Shown: positions 8,158 through 16,880 of the stretch, piece by piece
Layout: each line of letters begins with the position of its first letter
How positions within the stretch are numbered: the stretch's first letter is position 1
Source: Micromonospora sp. NBC_01699
GTDB taxonomy: Bacteria > Actinomycetota > Actinomycetes > Mycobacteriales > Micromonosporaceae
Reading direction: 5' to 3'
Length of the DNA: 64,000 nt
NCBI RefSeq assembly: GCF_036250065.1
Contig: NZ_CP109199.1
Span: forward strand, 1,364,001-1,428,000
Notes under the pieces: generated by a model
What the model saw: only the letters and a program-made list of their open reading frames with translations
What the model was told of the DNA's origin: nothing
The model's database searches: none
Position numbers and translations under genes: made by a program

Positions 8158-10652
8158 CGTTTCGTTCATCCGAGCCGGCGACGATCCCCACCCGGCGACC
8201 GTTGCACGACGGCTGGTCGGTCCGGCCCGTACCCGATTCCGGGGTTCCCACGTCGATGCCGGACCAGCCGGTGCCGGCGTCGATCCCCGGTTGTGTGCAC
8301 ACCGACCTGCTGGCCGCCGGGCTGATCCCGGACCCGTACCTGGACGCCAACGAGCTGGCGGTGGCCTGGATCGGGCGGACCGACTGGGTCTACCGGACCA
8401 CTTTCGAGTGGGACGACGAGACGGCGGCGCGGGTGGACCTGGTCTGCGGTGGGCTGGACACGGTGGCGACGATCCAGCTCAACGGGGTCGAGGTGGGGCG
8501 TACCGCCAACATGCACCGGAGCTACCGGTTCGGCGTACGCTCGCTGTTGCTGCCGGGGGAGAACACCCTCGTGGTCCGGTTCGACTCGGCGTACCGCTAC
8601 GCCCAGGAGCAGCGGGACCGGCTCGGGGACCGGCCGAACGCGTACCCGGAGCCGTTCAACTTCATCCGAAAGATGGCCTGCAACTTCGGTTGGGACTGGG
8701 GTCCGACGCTGGTCACCGCCGGCATCTGGCAGCCGATCGAGCTGCACACCTGGTCGGTCGCCCGGCTGGCCGAGGTCCGCCCGCTGGTCACGGTCACCGA
8801 CAACACCGGCCGGGTGCAGGCGCGGGTCACCGTCGATCGCGCCACCGCCGAGCCGCTGACCGTCAGTGTCGCAATCGCCGGCGTACGCACCGAAGCGGTC
8901 ATCCCGGCAGGCGTTACGAGTACGACGCTGACCGTCGACGTGCCCGACCCGGAGCTGTGGTGGCCGCGCGGTTACGGCGAACAGAGCCGCTACCCGCTCG
9001 ACGTGACCCTGCGCGGCGCCGACGGGAGCGCGCTCGACACCTGGCAGCGCCGGATCGGCTTCCGGTCGACCCGGCTCGACACCAGCGAGGACGAACACGG
9101 CTCGGCGTTCACCATCGTGGTCAACGAGACCCCGATCCTGGTACGCGGCGTCAACTGGATCCCCGACGACGTCTTCGTCACCCGGGTCACCCGCGAGCGT
9201 TACGCCGCCCGGCTCGGCCAGGCTGTCGACGCGAACGTCAACCTGCTCCGGATCTGGGGCGGCGGCCGGTACGAGTCCGACGACTTCTACGACCTCGCCG
9301 ACGAACTGGGACTGCTGGTCCAGCAGGACTTCCTGTTTGCCTGTGCGGCGTACCCGGAGGAGGAACCGTTCGCCGCCGAGGTGGAAGCCGAGGCCCGTGA
9401 GCAGGTGGTCCGGCTCGCCAGCCACCCGAGCCTGGTGCTCTGGACCGGCAACAACGAGAACATCTGGGGCTGGCACGACTGGAACTGGCAGGAGCCGCTG
9501 GCCGGGCGCACCTGGGGCGCCGGTTACTACTTCGAGCTGTTGCCGGCGATCGTGGCGGAGCTGGATCCGACCCGACCGTACTGGCCGGGCAGCCCGTGGT
9601 CGGGGCGCACCGACGTACACCCGAACGATCCCGCGTACGGCAGCACGCACATCTGGGACGTGTGGAACCGGGAGGACTACACGAAGTACCGGGAGTACCG
9701 GCCCCGGTTCGTGGCCGAGTTCGGCTACCAGGCCCCACCGGCGTACGCGACGCTGCGCCGGGCGCTGAGCGACGAACCCCTGGCCCACGACTCGCCCGGC
9801 ATGGCCCACCACCAGAAGGCCCGCGACGGGGACGCGAAACTGCAACGGGGACTCGACGCCCACCTGCCCGCCCCGGCCGACTTCGACGACTGGCACTACC
9901 TGACCCAGCTCAACCAGGCCCGCGCGATCACGCTCGGCGTGGAACACTTCCGGGCCCTGCGCCCACTCTGCATGGGCACCATCGTCTGGCAGCTCAACGA
10001 CTGCTGGCCGGTCACCTCGTGGGCCGCCGTCGACGGCGACGGCCGTCGCAAACCCCTCTGGTACGCGCTGCGCCGGGTCTACGCCGACCGGCTGCTGACC
10101 GTACAGCCGGCTGACGGTGGTGGGTTGAACCTGGTCGCGGTCAACGACGGGGGTGAGCCGTGGCGCACCTCGGTAACCGTGACCCGGCTGACCCTGGCCG
10201 GGGAACCAGCCGCGAAGACAGCCCTCGACCTGGACGTATCGCCCCACTCGGCAACCACCGTCCCGCTCCCGTCCGACCTCTCCACCACCGACCGCCCCCG
10301 CCACGAACTACTGCTAGCCGAAGCAGTCGGTACGGGCGAGCGCACCTTCTGGTTCTTCGCCGAGGACCGCGATGTCGCGTACCCGCCCGCCGCGTACGAC
10401 ACGGAGATCGAGTCGTCGGCCGACGCCACCGGCCACGTCACGCGCGTACGAGTGACCGCTCGGACGATTCTGCGGGACCTGGTGCTTGCCGCCGACCGAC
10501 TCGATCCGACCGCCGTGGTGGACGACGCCCTGGTCACCCTCTTGCCAGGCGAGACGGCCGTGTTCAAGGTCTACGCCGCTGGTCCGTTGGACAGAGCCGC
10601 GTTGGCCAGTTCACCCGTACTGCGATGCGTCAACGACCGCTGGGGCGTCTGA
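8154..10652 (+). CDS. Beta-mannosidase (glycoside hydrolase family 2)
   Basis: The 832-residue protein hydrolyses terminal beta-1,4-mannose from mannooligosaccharides. It shows the GH2 layout: an N-terminal jelly-roll (RPLHDGWSVRPVPDSG onward), FNFIRKMACNFGWDWGP typical of beta-mannosidases, an immunoglobulin-like domain, then the TIM barrel. The acid/base Glu is in WTGNNENIWGW, and the nucleophile Glu is in RFVAEFGYQAPP. No signal peptide is seen, so it acts on imported sugar in the cytoplasm. Its start overlaps the stop of the MalG-like permease. A relic of another gene follows directly, in the same frame after its stop codon. Confidence 0.94.
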   Translation: MTFRSSEPATIPTRRPLHDGWSVRPVPDSGVPTSMPDQPVPASIPGCVHTDLLAAGLIPDPYLDANELAVAWIGRTDWVYRTTFEWDDETAARVDLVCGGLDTVATIQLNGVEVGRTANMHRSYRFGVRSLLLPGENTLVVRFDSAYRYAQEQRDRLGDRPNAYPEPFNFIRKMACNFGWDWGPTLVTAGIWQPIELHTWSVARLAEVRPLVTVTDNTGRVQARVTVDRATAEPLTVSVAIAGVRTEAVIPAGVTSTTLTVDVPDPELWWPRGYGEQSRYPLDVTLRGADGSALDTWQRRIGFRSTRLDTSEDEHGSAFTIVVNETPILVRGVNWIPDDVFVTRVTRERYAARLGQAVDANVNLLRIWGGGRYESDDFYDLADELGLLVQQDFLFACAAYPEEEPFAAEVEAEAREQVVRLASHPSLVLWTGNNENIWGWHDWNWQEPLAGRTWGAGYYFELLPAIVAELDPTRPYWPGSPWSGRTDVHPNDPAYGSTHIWDVWNREDYTKYREYRPRFVAEFGYQAPPAYATLRRALSDEPLAHDSPGMAHHQKARDGDAKLQRGLDAHLPAPADFDDWHYLTQLNQARAITLGVEHFRALRPLCMGTIVWQLNDCWPVTSWAAVDGDGRRKPLWYALRRVYADRLLTVQPADGGGLNLVAVNDGGEPWRTSVTVTRLTLAGEPAAKTALDLDVSPHSATTVPLPSDLSTTDRPRHELLLAEAVGTGERTFWFFAEDRDVAYPPAAYDTEIESSADATGHVTRVRVTARTILRDLVLAADRLDPTAVVDDALVTLLPGETAVFKVYAAGPLDRAALASSPVLRCVNDRWGV

Positions 10653-10940
10653 GAAGACGGAGAGCTTGAGCATGGCTTTCGGGCGCCGCTCTACGACTGC
10701 CGCGCCTGCGGCAGGCCGTGGCCGTGTCCTGCCGCGCAGGCCGAACTGACCGACCAGTACGCCGGGATGCCGCTTTCGCTGGCCCTGTACCTGGCGTCCT
10801 GCTGGGTCGACCTGCTGACGGCCTTCGCGCGGCTGGACACCGGTCAGCCACCGGACGCGCGTACGACGTGGGAGCGCGTTGTCGGTTGGTCGGTGCCGGT
10901 ATTGCGTGGCACGACGACGAAGGGCAAACCCGATCCGTAG
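10653..10940 (+). pseudogene. Relic of a small CxxC actinobacterial protein lacking a start codon
   Basis: Directly after the beta-mannosidase stop, and in the same frame, an open reading frame encodes HGFRAPLYDCRACGRPWPC followed by a helical segment (MPLSLALYLASCWVDLLTAF) and a C-terminal RVVGWSVPVL before TAG. This resembles short actinobacterial proteins with a YDCxxCGxPWPC knuckle, sometimes annotated as flavin-reductase-like. No ATG, GTG or TTG lies in frame between the preceding stop and the conserved Cys motif. The 5' end of the gene therefore appears to be lost. The family recall is moderate; the absence of a start is seen directly. Translational readthrough of the TGA is a remote alternative. 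Confidence 0.55.
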
Positions 10941-10964
10941 ACCCTCCGACCTGTCGGCGGAACG

Positions 10965-11001
10965 CTGGGCCGCGATTCCACCTCTTGGAATCGTGGCCCA
11001 G
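10965..11001. terminator. Strong hairpin, probable terminator
   Basis: 16-bp arms (CTGGGCCGCGATTCCA at 10965-10980 and 10986-11001) with one G-U-type mismatch enclose a 5-nt loop. It follows the mannoside operon and the relic gene and is the first clear stop signal for that transcription unit. Confidence 0.6.
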
Positions 11002-11091
11002 TCAATCTGTAGCCCCTGACCGGGGCAAGCACTTGCGTCGCTCTGGCAAGGTGAGTGACCGTGCGGCGCAGCCCTCCGGATTGGAATCAGC

Positions 11092-11670
11092 ATGCACCCG
11101 TTATTGCTTCAGTTGCCGGCGCTCGTCGGTGTGCTCGTCGGCGCCGTGGCCACATACGTCGCAACGACAGCGCAGGAGCGGGGCCGCTGGCGTCGGCAAC
11201 AGTCGGTTCGCTGGGATGAGCGGCGGTTTGCCGCCTACTCCGACTACGCACACGCGATTAAGAGGGTTACCTCGATCGCGGTCCGTCTCGCCGCGAAGCG
11301 CGGCGTCTACCACGACAATTTCTGGTTTGGTGGGGAGACGAGCGACGGCGAACTGATCCTGGCCGAGGAAGAGCGTACGACGAAGTGGGAGGCGGTGCTG
11401 ATGCTGGGCGACGATGCGGTTGTCGCGGCTGCGCGGGAGTGGCATCAGGGGACCCTCCGCCTCATGCGCTTGGCCGTCGGGGAGGCTAGTGATCTTACCT
11501 GGGACGAGGCTGTAGGGTCCACCGGTCAAGCACGAGGCCGTTTCTACACGGCGGTGCGCAAGGATCTCGGTGTGAAGTTTGGCGACCTGTCCGAGCCCTC
11601 CGAGTGGCAGATGGCCAAGTGGATGAGGGGGCGGCCCGAAGTTGAACAAAGTGCCTCGTCCTCGGTATGA
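11092..11670 (+). CDS. Hypothetical membrane-anchored protein
   Basis: The 192-residue protein has one N-terminal membrane helix (LLLQLPALVGVLVGAVATYV), then a charged helical cytoplasmic part beginning TTAQERGRWRRQQSVRWDERR. Similar proteins of unknown function occur in Micromonospora and Streptomyces (from memory). The start ATG at 11092 is the only one before the membrane segment; the Shine-Dalgarno sequence is weak. It is convergent with the tautomerase gene, 49 bases away. No catalytic motif is seen, and I assign no function. Confidence 0.7.
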   Translation: MHPLLLQLPALVGVLVGAVATYVATTAQERGRWRRQQSVRWDERRFAAYSDYAHAIKRVTSIAVRLAAKRGVYHDNFWFGGETSDGELILAEEERTTKWEAVLMLGDDAVVAAAREWHQGTLRLMRLAVGEASDLTWDEAVGSTGQARGRFYTAVRKDLGVKFGDLSEPSEWQMAKWMRGRPEVEQSASSSV

Positions 11671-11719
11671 CGGGGCCGGCGAATGCGCCGAGGTGGATGC
11701 AGGGTACGTCGAACACTTG

Positions 11720-12106
11720 CTATGACGTCACGACGACGCCGCCAATGCCTGTGCGGCCGGCCGGAGTGCCCACCAGCTCGACCGTCACGCCAGCGCGGAC
11801 GTGCTCCCCGAAGACATCGACGATGGCGTCCGTGACTCCGGAGACGAGGCGGGCGACGATCTCGTCGGCGTCGGGTCGGCCGAACGCGGCTTCCCTGATG
11901 CCGAACGTAACGCTGGGCGAGGGCGCTTGTGCTGGCACGCCGCCGATGCCCCATCGGTTGGGCGGCAAGCCGATCAATTGCACGACCGCGATGCCGCGGG
12001 CCCAGTCCCCGTAGACCTCGACAACCGCATCGGTCAGTTTCTCGATCAGCGCGGTCTCCCGGCCGGCCAGGTCGCTCTCCAGGACGTGGACGCTGAGGTG
12101 GGGCAT
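11720..12106 (-). CDS. Tandem-fused tautomerase-superfamily protein
   Basis: The 128-residue protein consists of two 4-oxalocrotonate-tautomerase-like halves. The first runs MPHLSVHVLES...VVQLIGLPPNRWGIGG and the second SPSVTFGIREA...VTVELVGTPAGRTGIGG; both end in GIGG. Pro2, the usual catalytic base, follows the initiator Met in the first half, whereas the second half starts SVTF and lacks an N-terminal Pro. I chose the ATG at 12106 because GGAGG lies 5 nt upstream and because it places Pro at position 2. The longer frame to 12181 would overlap the divergent MarR gene. The substrate is unknown, and the MarR neighbour suggests an inducible role. Confidence 0.8.
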   Translation of the reverse strand: MPHLSVHVLESDLAGRETALIEKLTDAVVEVYGDWARGIAVVQLIGLPPNRWGIGGVPAQAPSPSVTFGIREAAFGRPDADEIVARLVSGVTDAIVDVFGEHVRAGVTVELVGTPAGRTGIGGVVVTS

Positions 12107-12142
12107 ACGATCCTCCGTGAACAAGTTTGGCTTCAAAACATC

Positions 12143-12156
12143 TTTGATAACAAAGG
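12143..12156. promoter_or_regulatory. Candidate MarR operator
   Basis: CTTTGATAACAAAG is an inverted repeat with 5-bp arms (CTTTG/CAAAG) around ATAA. It lies in the 68-base divergent gap between the tautomerase and MarR genes, the usual place for a MarR autoregulatory site. Confidence 0.6.
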
Positions 12157-12174
12157 TATTTGGGAGGTGGGCGG

Positions 12175-12627
12175 ATGTCAACGCCTGACGCCACGGACGA
12201 CTCGGTCAGGGAGTTGCTCCTGGTGATGCCGAGGCTCGTCGGCAGGGTCAAACGCCTGCCGTTGCCGGAACAACTGCGATCACTCGATCTGGCGCCGAGG
12301 CATCTGTCGATGCTGTCCCTGCTCCTGCTCGACGGTCCGCTGACCGTCTCTCAACTGGCCGGAATGCTGGCTGTCGCGCCGACCACGGTGAGCTTGATCG
12401 TGAGCGACCTGAGCCGCAAGGGAGTCTTGGTACGGCGCGAGGACGACGCCGATCGTCGCCGGCGCATCATCGACATCAGCCCGGAGAGCCGCCCCGCCAT
12501 CGCTGCCTGGCTGTCCCCGGGCGCCCATGCGTGGCGGCACGCGCTGATGCCGCTGAGCCCGGCGCAACAGCGGACGTTCGTCGACACGTTGCTCAGGTAC
12601 GAGGCGGCCTTCTCCCACGCGACATAG
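12175..12627 (+). CDS. MarR-family transcriptional regulator
   Basis: The 150-residue protein has the winged helix-turn-helix of MarR regulators: LSMLSLLLLDGPLTVSQLAG, then VAPTTVSLIVSDLSRKGVLV as recognition helix, and RREDDADRRRRIIDIS as the wing. Terminal helices for dimerisation flank it. The start ATG at 12175 has GGGAGG about 6 nt upstream. It is divergent from the tautomerase gene and probably controls both through the palindrome between them. It ends 12 bases from the convergent TetR gene. Confidence 0.88.
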   Translation: MSTPDATDDSVRELLLVMPRLVGRVKRLPLPEQLRSLDLAPRHLSMLSLLLLDGPLTVSQLAGMLAVAPTTVSLIVSDLSRKGVLVRREDDADRRRRIIDISPESRPAIAAWLSPGAHAWRHALMPLSPAQQRTFVDTLLRYEAAFSHAT

Positions 12628-12639
12628 GCGGTGGTCGTC

Positions 12640-13248
12640 CTACTGGCCGGGTAGGGCGCGTAGGGCCAGGTCGACCACGCGCTCCAGGTCCTGTCGGGTG
12701 GCGCCGGCGGAGGCGTGGACGGCGAGCCCCTCGGACACGGTCATGACGTACCGGGCGAGGTCGTCCGGGCTGTTGGTGGGGGAGAGGTCGCCCTCGTCGA
12801 CCGCGCGCTGGAACCGGTCACGCATGGCCAGTTCTCCCGCCTTGCGGGCGCGGGCCAGGGTCGCGGTCACGTCGGCGTTCGCCGGGCCGCAGGCCAGGCC
12901 GCTCTGGATGGAGAAGCAGCCGGCGGGCCGCCCCGGGGTGGTCACCGCCTTGGCGTTTTCGCGGAGAAAGGTCTCGGCGACCTGCCGGGCCGTGGGTGCG
13001 GCGAGCGCGGTACGGGCGTACGCCATGTCGACTTCGGCGTACCGGGCGAGCGCCTTGTCGAAGAGGTCCCGTTTGTTGCCGAACGCGGCGTACAGGCTTG
13101 TTTTGTTGATCTCCATTGCCTCGGTGAGGTCATGGAGTGAGGCTCCCTCGTAGCCCTGTCGCCAGAAGACCTCCAGGGCGCGGTCGAGTGCCCGGTCGGC
13201 GTCGAAGCCACGGGGTCGGCCGACGGAGGTTGGCTGGGTAGCGCTCAT
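12640..13248 (-). CDS. TetR-family transcriptional regulator
   Basis: The 202-residue protein begins with a TetR DNA-binding domain: GRPRGFDADRALDRALEVFW, then GYEGASLHDLTEAMEINKTS and LYAAFGNKRDLF. The C-terminal ligand domain includes GCFSIQSGLACG, a pattern of the TetR_C group that regulates short-chain dehydrogenases and oxidoreductases. It is divergent from the SDR gene. Two copies of the palindrome ACCGATCGGT lie in the 110-base gap and should be its operators, giving autorepression and repression of the SDR gene. Confidence 0.9.
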   Translation of the reverse strand: MSATQPTSVGRPRGFDADRALDRALEVFWRQGYEGASLHDLTEAMEINKTSLYAAFGNKRDLFDKALARYAEVDMAYARTALAAPTARQVAETFLRENAKAVTTPGRPAGCFSIQSGLACGPANADVTATLARARKAGELAMRDRFQRAVDEGDLSPTNSPDDLARYVMTVSEGLAVHASAGATRQDLERVVDLALRALPGQ

Positions 13249-13272
13249 GCACCCATCCTAGTTCGCCCCAAA

Positions 13273-13282
13273 ACCGATCGGT
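13273..13282. promoter_or_regulatory. TetR operator, copy 1
   Basis: Perfect 10-bp palindrome ACCGATCGGT, 24 bases before the TetR start codon. It repeats 48 bases away in front of the SDR gene. Confidence 0.75.
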
Positions 13283-13318
13283 ACACAACTTCGCCGGGGC
13301 GTGCTACGGTCTACTTCA

Positions 13319-13332
13319 GTACCGATCGGTAC
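13319..13332. promoter_or_regulatory. TetR operator, copy 2
   Basis: Perfect 14-bp palindrome GTACCGATCGGTAC, 26 bases before the SDR start codon. It shares its 10-bp core with copy 1. Binding here would cover the SDR transcription start. Confidence 0.78.
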
Positions 13333-13358
13333 CGAACAGGATCCGGGACGGAACTTCG

Positions 13359-14108
13359 ATGGGACAACTGACTGGCAAGACCGCGGTCGTGACCGGGGCG
13401 ACGAGCGGCATCGGCCTCGCCGTGGCTCAGCGGTTCGCCACCGAGGGCGCACACGTCTTCATCACCGGACGGCGCAAGGAGCAGCTCGACGCGGCCGTCG
13501 AACAGCTCGACGGCGACGTCACCGCGCTGGCCGGCGACGTGTCGGACCTCGCTGACCTGGACCGACTGTACGAAGCGGTGGCGCAGCAGGGACGCCGGGT
13601 GGACGTACTGTTCGCCAACGCGGGTGGGGGCGCGTTCGCCTCCCTGGAGCAGGTCACCGAGCAGCACTTCGACCAGACCTTCGACGTCAACGTCAAGGGC
13701 ACCCTGTTCACCGTGCAGAAGGCGTTGCCGCTGCTCAACGATGGTGCGTCGATCATCCTCAGTGGCTCCACCGCCGCCACCAGTGGCGCCGAGGCGTTCG
13801 GCGTCTACGCGGCCTCCAAGGCGGCCATCCGGTCGTTCGCCCGTACCTGGGCCAACGAGCTGCGTGGCCGTGGAATTCGGGTCAACACGATCACGCCCGG
13901 CCCGACCGACACCCCCGGCATCACCGGCCTGGCCCCCGATGAGGAACAGGCCGGACAGCTCCGGGGCTTCCTCGCCGGGCAGGTACCGCTGGGCCGGATG
14001 GCCCGGCCGGCGGAGATCGCGAACGCGGTCCTCTTCCTCGCCTCCGAACAGGCCAGCTTCGTCACCGGCGCCGAACTGTTCGCCGACGGCGGACTCAACC
14101 AGATCTGA
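13359..14108 (+). CDS. Short-chain dehydrogenase/reductase (SDR)
   Basis: The 249-residue classical SDR has the NAD(P)-binding TGATSGIG near residue 12, NAG at about 88 (FANAGGG), the catalytic Ser in ILSGSTA and YAASK at about 150. The Arg-Arg pair after strand 2 (TGRRKEQ) suggests NADP preference. It ends FADGGLNQI as usual. It is expressed from a promoter covered by two palindromes and is probably induced when the divergent TetR protein binds a ligand. The substrate is unknown. Confidence 0.92.
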   Translation: MGQLTGKTAVVTGATSGIGLAVAQRFATEGAHVFITGRRKEQLDAAVEQLDGDVTALAGDVSDLADLDRLYEAVAQQGRRVDVLFANAGGGAFASLEQVTEQHFDQTFDVNVKGTLFTVQKALPLLNDGASIILSGSTAATSGAEAFGVYAASKAAIRSFARTWANELRGRGIRVNTITPGPTDTPGITGLAPDEEQAGQLRGFLAGQVPLGRMARPAEIANAVLFLASEQASFVTGAELFADGGLNQI

Positions 14109-14125
14109 CTCGGAGGCCCATCATC

Positions 14126-14411
14126 GACGCGCGCCAGCCTGGTAGTTCGGCAGTACGCCCTGGAAATGCCGGGTCTTTGTCGTCGACGTGGGTCGAGGGC
14201 GGCACTGCTGCGCAAGCCCGGTGCACCCCGGGAAGCGATACTGGTGGTGAACAAACCGAGCTGCGTGAGCAGAGGCGAGTACATCGGCTGCGACGAGGCA
14301 CCACCCGGAATGTTGCCGCCGGGTAGCCGCCTGACGGTATATGTGTCCGACGGGACTACCACCAAACCGCTGAAGGTGTACACCGGCACCGGAGAGGGCA
14401 TCGCATCGTGA
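14126..14411 (+). pseudogene. Relic of a DddA-like (SCP1.201-type) deaminase toxin C-terminus
   Basis: Two frames together recall the C-terminus of an SCP1.201-like cytidine-deaminase toxin. In the first (14126-14200) PGNAGSLSSTWVEG matches the region of the catalytic H[V/A]E motif but has Trp in place of His. A one-base shift then continues AALLRKPGAPREAILVVNKP, SCVSRGEYIGCDEA (zinc Cys region), MLPPGSRLTVYVSDG and KVYTGTGEGIAS, and stops at 14411. The large N-terminal toxin body is absent. Such domains act at the C-termini of polymorphic toxins and are guarded by Imm1-type proteins, and an Imm1 relic overlaps its stop. Recognition is by recall of the families. Confidence 0.65.
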
Positions 14412-14700
14412 GCTACACCGTGTCATGGGACGGCCCATCAGCTGAGGAACCCGAACGCGGCAACGAGGTCCCGGTGTCGACACCCGAGGAACTGGACGCG
14501 GTGCTCGACCGCGTCCACTCGACCCGGACCTACCACTCACATCACAAGCGATCGCGTTCGACTTCTACGGCGACTGGACCGAGATGCCACCCGAGCGCAC
14601 CCGTGTCACCACGGAACAGGCCCGACGGGCCGCCCACGACTGCGTTCACACCGGGACGCAACCCACCCTCCCGGCCTGGGTTGCCGGCGGTGTCTCGTGA
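14408..14700 (+). pseudogene. Relic of an Imm1-family immunity gene
   Basis: The frame opens with GTG overlapping the toxin relic's stop (GTGA) and encodes SYTVSWDGPSAEEP...STPEELDAVLDRV, the usual start of Imm1 proteins. It then breaks. About 40 bases on, another frame gives the characteristic C-terminus FYGDWTEMPPERTRVTTEQA, RRAAHDCVHTG, QPTLPAWVAGG and a stop at 14700. Roughly 50 residues of the middle are missing, so the gene carries a deletion with a frameshift. The pairing with a deaminase relic matches known toxin-immunity partners. Confidence 0.65.
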
Positions 14701-14769
14701 ACGGAGTTCCGGAGCGTGCCGAGCAGGACGGCGAGTGAACCCGATCAGCTGAACAGGGTAGGACAAGGA

Positions 14770-14804
14770 CCGGCCCGGACCATCGCGGTCCGGGCCGGTT
14801 CTTC
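14770..14804. terminator. Bidirectional intrinsic terminator
   Basis: 12-bp perfect arms (CCGGCCCGGACC at 14770-14781 and complement at 14787-14798) with a 5-nt loop and a T-rich tail (TTCTTCGTT) on the plus strand. It separates the toxin relic from the 3' end of ilvD (14824, minus strand) and could serve both. Confidence 0.85.
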
Positions 14805-14823
14805 GTTCTGTCGCTTCGTCGTG

Positions 14824-16671
14824 CTACTCCGGTACGCGGCGGTACGCGCCGTCGCTGGCCGAGGTCGCCATCGAGGCGTACGCGCGCAGCGCCGCCGACA
14901 CCGGGCGCTGCCGGTCCACCGGCGTGTACGGCTTGTCGCGCTTCTCCTGTGCCACCCGTCGGGCGTCCAGCACGTCGGCCGGCACGTTCAGCTCGATCGA
15001 CCGGGTCGGGATGTCGATCACGATCTCGTCGCCGGGCTCGACCAGGGCGATCAGCCCGCCGCCGGCCGCCTCGGGGGAGATGTGCCCGATGGACAGGCCG
15101 GAGGTGCCGCCGGAGAACCGGCCGTCGGTGATCAGCGCGCAGTCGCGGCCGAGGCCACGGCCCTTGAGGAAGGAGGTGGGGTAGAGCATCTCCTGCATGC
15201 CCGGCCCGCCCTTGGGGCCCTCGTACCGGATCACCACCACGTCACCGGCGACGACCTCCTTGGCCAGGATCGCGGTGACCGCGTCGTCCTGCGACTCGTA
15301 CACCTTGGCCGGGCCACGGAAGCTGAGCCGGTCGGCGGCGACCCCGGCGGTCTTGACCACGGATCCCTCCGGGGCCAGGTTGCCGTGCAGGATGGCGAGC
15401 CCGCCGTCGACCGTGTACGCGTGCTCCCGGTCCCGCAGGCAGCCGTCGGCGGCGTCGGTGTCCAGGGTCGCCCAGCGGTTGGTGGTGGAGAACGCCTCGG
15501 TGGTGCGTACTCCGCCGGGGGCGGCGTGGAACAGCTCGACCGCCACGGGGGTGGGGCTGCCGCCCCGGATGTCCCAGTCGGCGAGCCACTGGTCGAGGGT
15601 GGGGGAGTGCACCGCGTGCACGTCGCGGCGGAGCAGGCCGGCGCGGTCCAGCTCGCCCATGATCGCCGGGATGCCGCCGGCCCGGTGCACGTCCTCCATG
15701 TGGTATTTCGGGGAGTTCGGGGCGACCTTGGCCAGGCAGGGCACCCGGCGGGAGATGGCGTCGATGTCGGCGACGGTGAAGTCCAGCTCGGCTTCGCGGG
15801 CGGCGGCGAGCAGGTGTAGCACGGTGTTGGTCGAGCCGCCCATCGCCACGTCCAACGCGACGGCGTTGTCGAAGGCGGCGCGGGAGGCCACCGAGCGGGG
15901 CAGGACGGAGTCGTCGTCGCCGTCGTACCAGCGCTTGGAGATCTCCACGATGGTCCGGCCGGCCTCCTCGAAGAGTGCCTTGCGCGCGGCGTGGGTGGCC
16001 AGGACCGAGCCATTGCCCGGCAGGGCCAGGCCGATCGCCTCGGTGAGGCAGTTCATCGAGTTGGCGGTGAACATGCCGGAGCAGGATCCGCAGGTCGGGC
16101 AGGCGGAGCGTTCGATCTCGCCGAGCTGGGCGTCGGTGACCGCGTCGTTGGACGAGGCGATCATGGCGTCGATCAGGTCGATCTTGTCGTGCACGATGCC
16201 CTCGATCGCGATCGTCTTGCCGGCCTCCATCGGGCCGCCGGAGACGAAGACGGTGGGGATGTTGAGCCGGAGCGCCGCCAGCAGCATGCCGGGGGTGATC
16301 TTGTCGCAGTTCGAGATGCAGACCAGGGCGTCCGCGCAGTGCGCGTTGACCATGTACTCGACCGCGTCGGCGATCAACTCGCGACTGGGCAGCGAGTAGA
16401 GCATGCCGCCGTGGCCCATCGCGATCCCGTCGTCCACGGCGATGGTGTTGAACTCCCGGCCGACGCCGCCGGCCTCGTACACCGAGTCGGCGACCAGGCC
16501 GCCGAGGTCCTTGAGGTGTACGTGACCGGGTACGAACTGGGTGAAGCTGTTGGCGATGGCCACGATCGGCTTGCCGAAGTCGTCGTCGGTCATCCCGGTG
16601 GCGCGCCAGAGTGCACGGGCCCCGGCCATCGTCCGGCCATGAGTGGAGGTCTTGGACCGCAGGTCAGGCAT
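14824..16671 (-). CDS. ilvD: Dihydroxy-acid dehydratase
   Basis: IlvD removes water from 2,3-dihydroxy acids in valine and isoleucine synthesis. The 615-residue product carries the Fe-S ligands in [10 protein letters not shown] and [22 protein letters not shown] and the C-terminal signature [12 protein letters not shown]. The start is the ATG opening [18 protein letters not shown]. No Shine-Dalgarno sequence precedes it, but TAACAC lies 7 nt upstream, so the mRNA may be leaderless. The frame continues ten codons upstream, but the family starts at this Met. It stands alone, divergent from the GGDEF-EAL gene, 2.8 kb before ilvB. Confidence 0.96.
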   Translation of the reverse strand: MPDLRSKTSTHGRTMAGARALWRATGMTDDDFGKPIVAIANSFTQFVPGHVHLKDLGGLVADSVYEAGGVGREFNTIAVDDGIAMGHGGMLYSLPSRELIADAVEYMVNAHCADALVCISNCDKITPGMLLAALRLNIPTVFVSGGPMEAGKTIAIEGIVHDKIDLIDAMIASSNDAVTDAQLGEIERSACPTCGSCSGMFTANSMNCLTEAIGLALPGNGSVLATHAARKALFEEAGRTIVEISKRWYDGDDDSVLPRSVASRAAFDNAVALDVAMGGSTNTVLHLLAAAREAELDFTVADIDAISRRVPCLAKVAPNSPKYHMEDVHRAGGIPAIMGELDRAGLLRRDVHAVHSPTLDQWLADWDIRGGSPTPVAVELFHAAPGGVRTTEAFSTTNRWATLDTDAADGCLRDREHAYTVDGGLAILHGNLAPEGSVVKTAGVAADRLSFRGPAKVYESQDDAVTAILAKEVVAGDVVVIRYEGPKGGPGMQEMLYPTSFLKGRGLGRDCALITDGRFSGGTSGLSIGHISPEAAGGGLIALVEPGDEIVIDIPTRSIELNVPADVLDARRVAQEKRDKPYTPVDRQRPVSAALRAYASMATSASDGAYRRVPE

Positions 16672-16761
16672 TGCACCAGTGTTACACCGTCGCGGCGCCA
16701 CCGGCCTGCTCGGCGCCGCCGCGTCCAGAAAGCGGGATGCCCCGGACCGGCCGGCGGGCGG

Positions 16762-16789
16762 CCGGTGGGGCCACCGGGGGCCCCACCGG
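16762..16789. other. GC hairpin in the ilvD / GGDEF-EAL divergent region
   Basis: 11-bp arms CCGGTGGGGCC (16762-16772) and complement (16779-16789) with a 6-nt loop. It lies between the two divergent start codons and lacks a T-run. Its role is unknown; it could be an operator or a 5'-leader hairpin of the GGDEF-EAL mRNA. Confidence 0.4.
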
Positions 16790-16880
16790 GTCGGTTCGGG
16801 GCAGAATCCGGTACGTCCGGCTGGTCAATCCTGCACACCCCGTCCCCCACGGCACGGTTCGTATCCGGCACAGTGGATGG

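Noticed and set aside
14716..15819. A 367-codon frame antisense to ilvD
   Set aside because: It overlaps the conserved C-terminal half of ilvD and starts inside the toxin relic; Gly/Val/Arg runs only.
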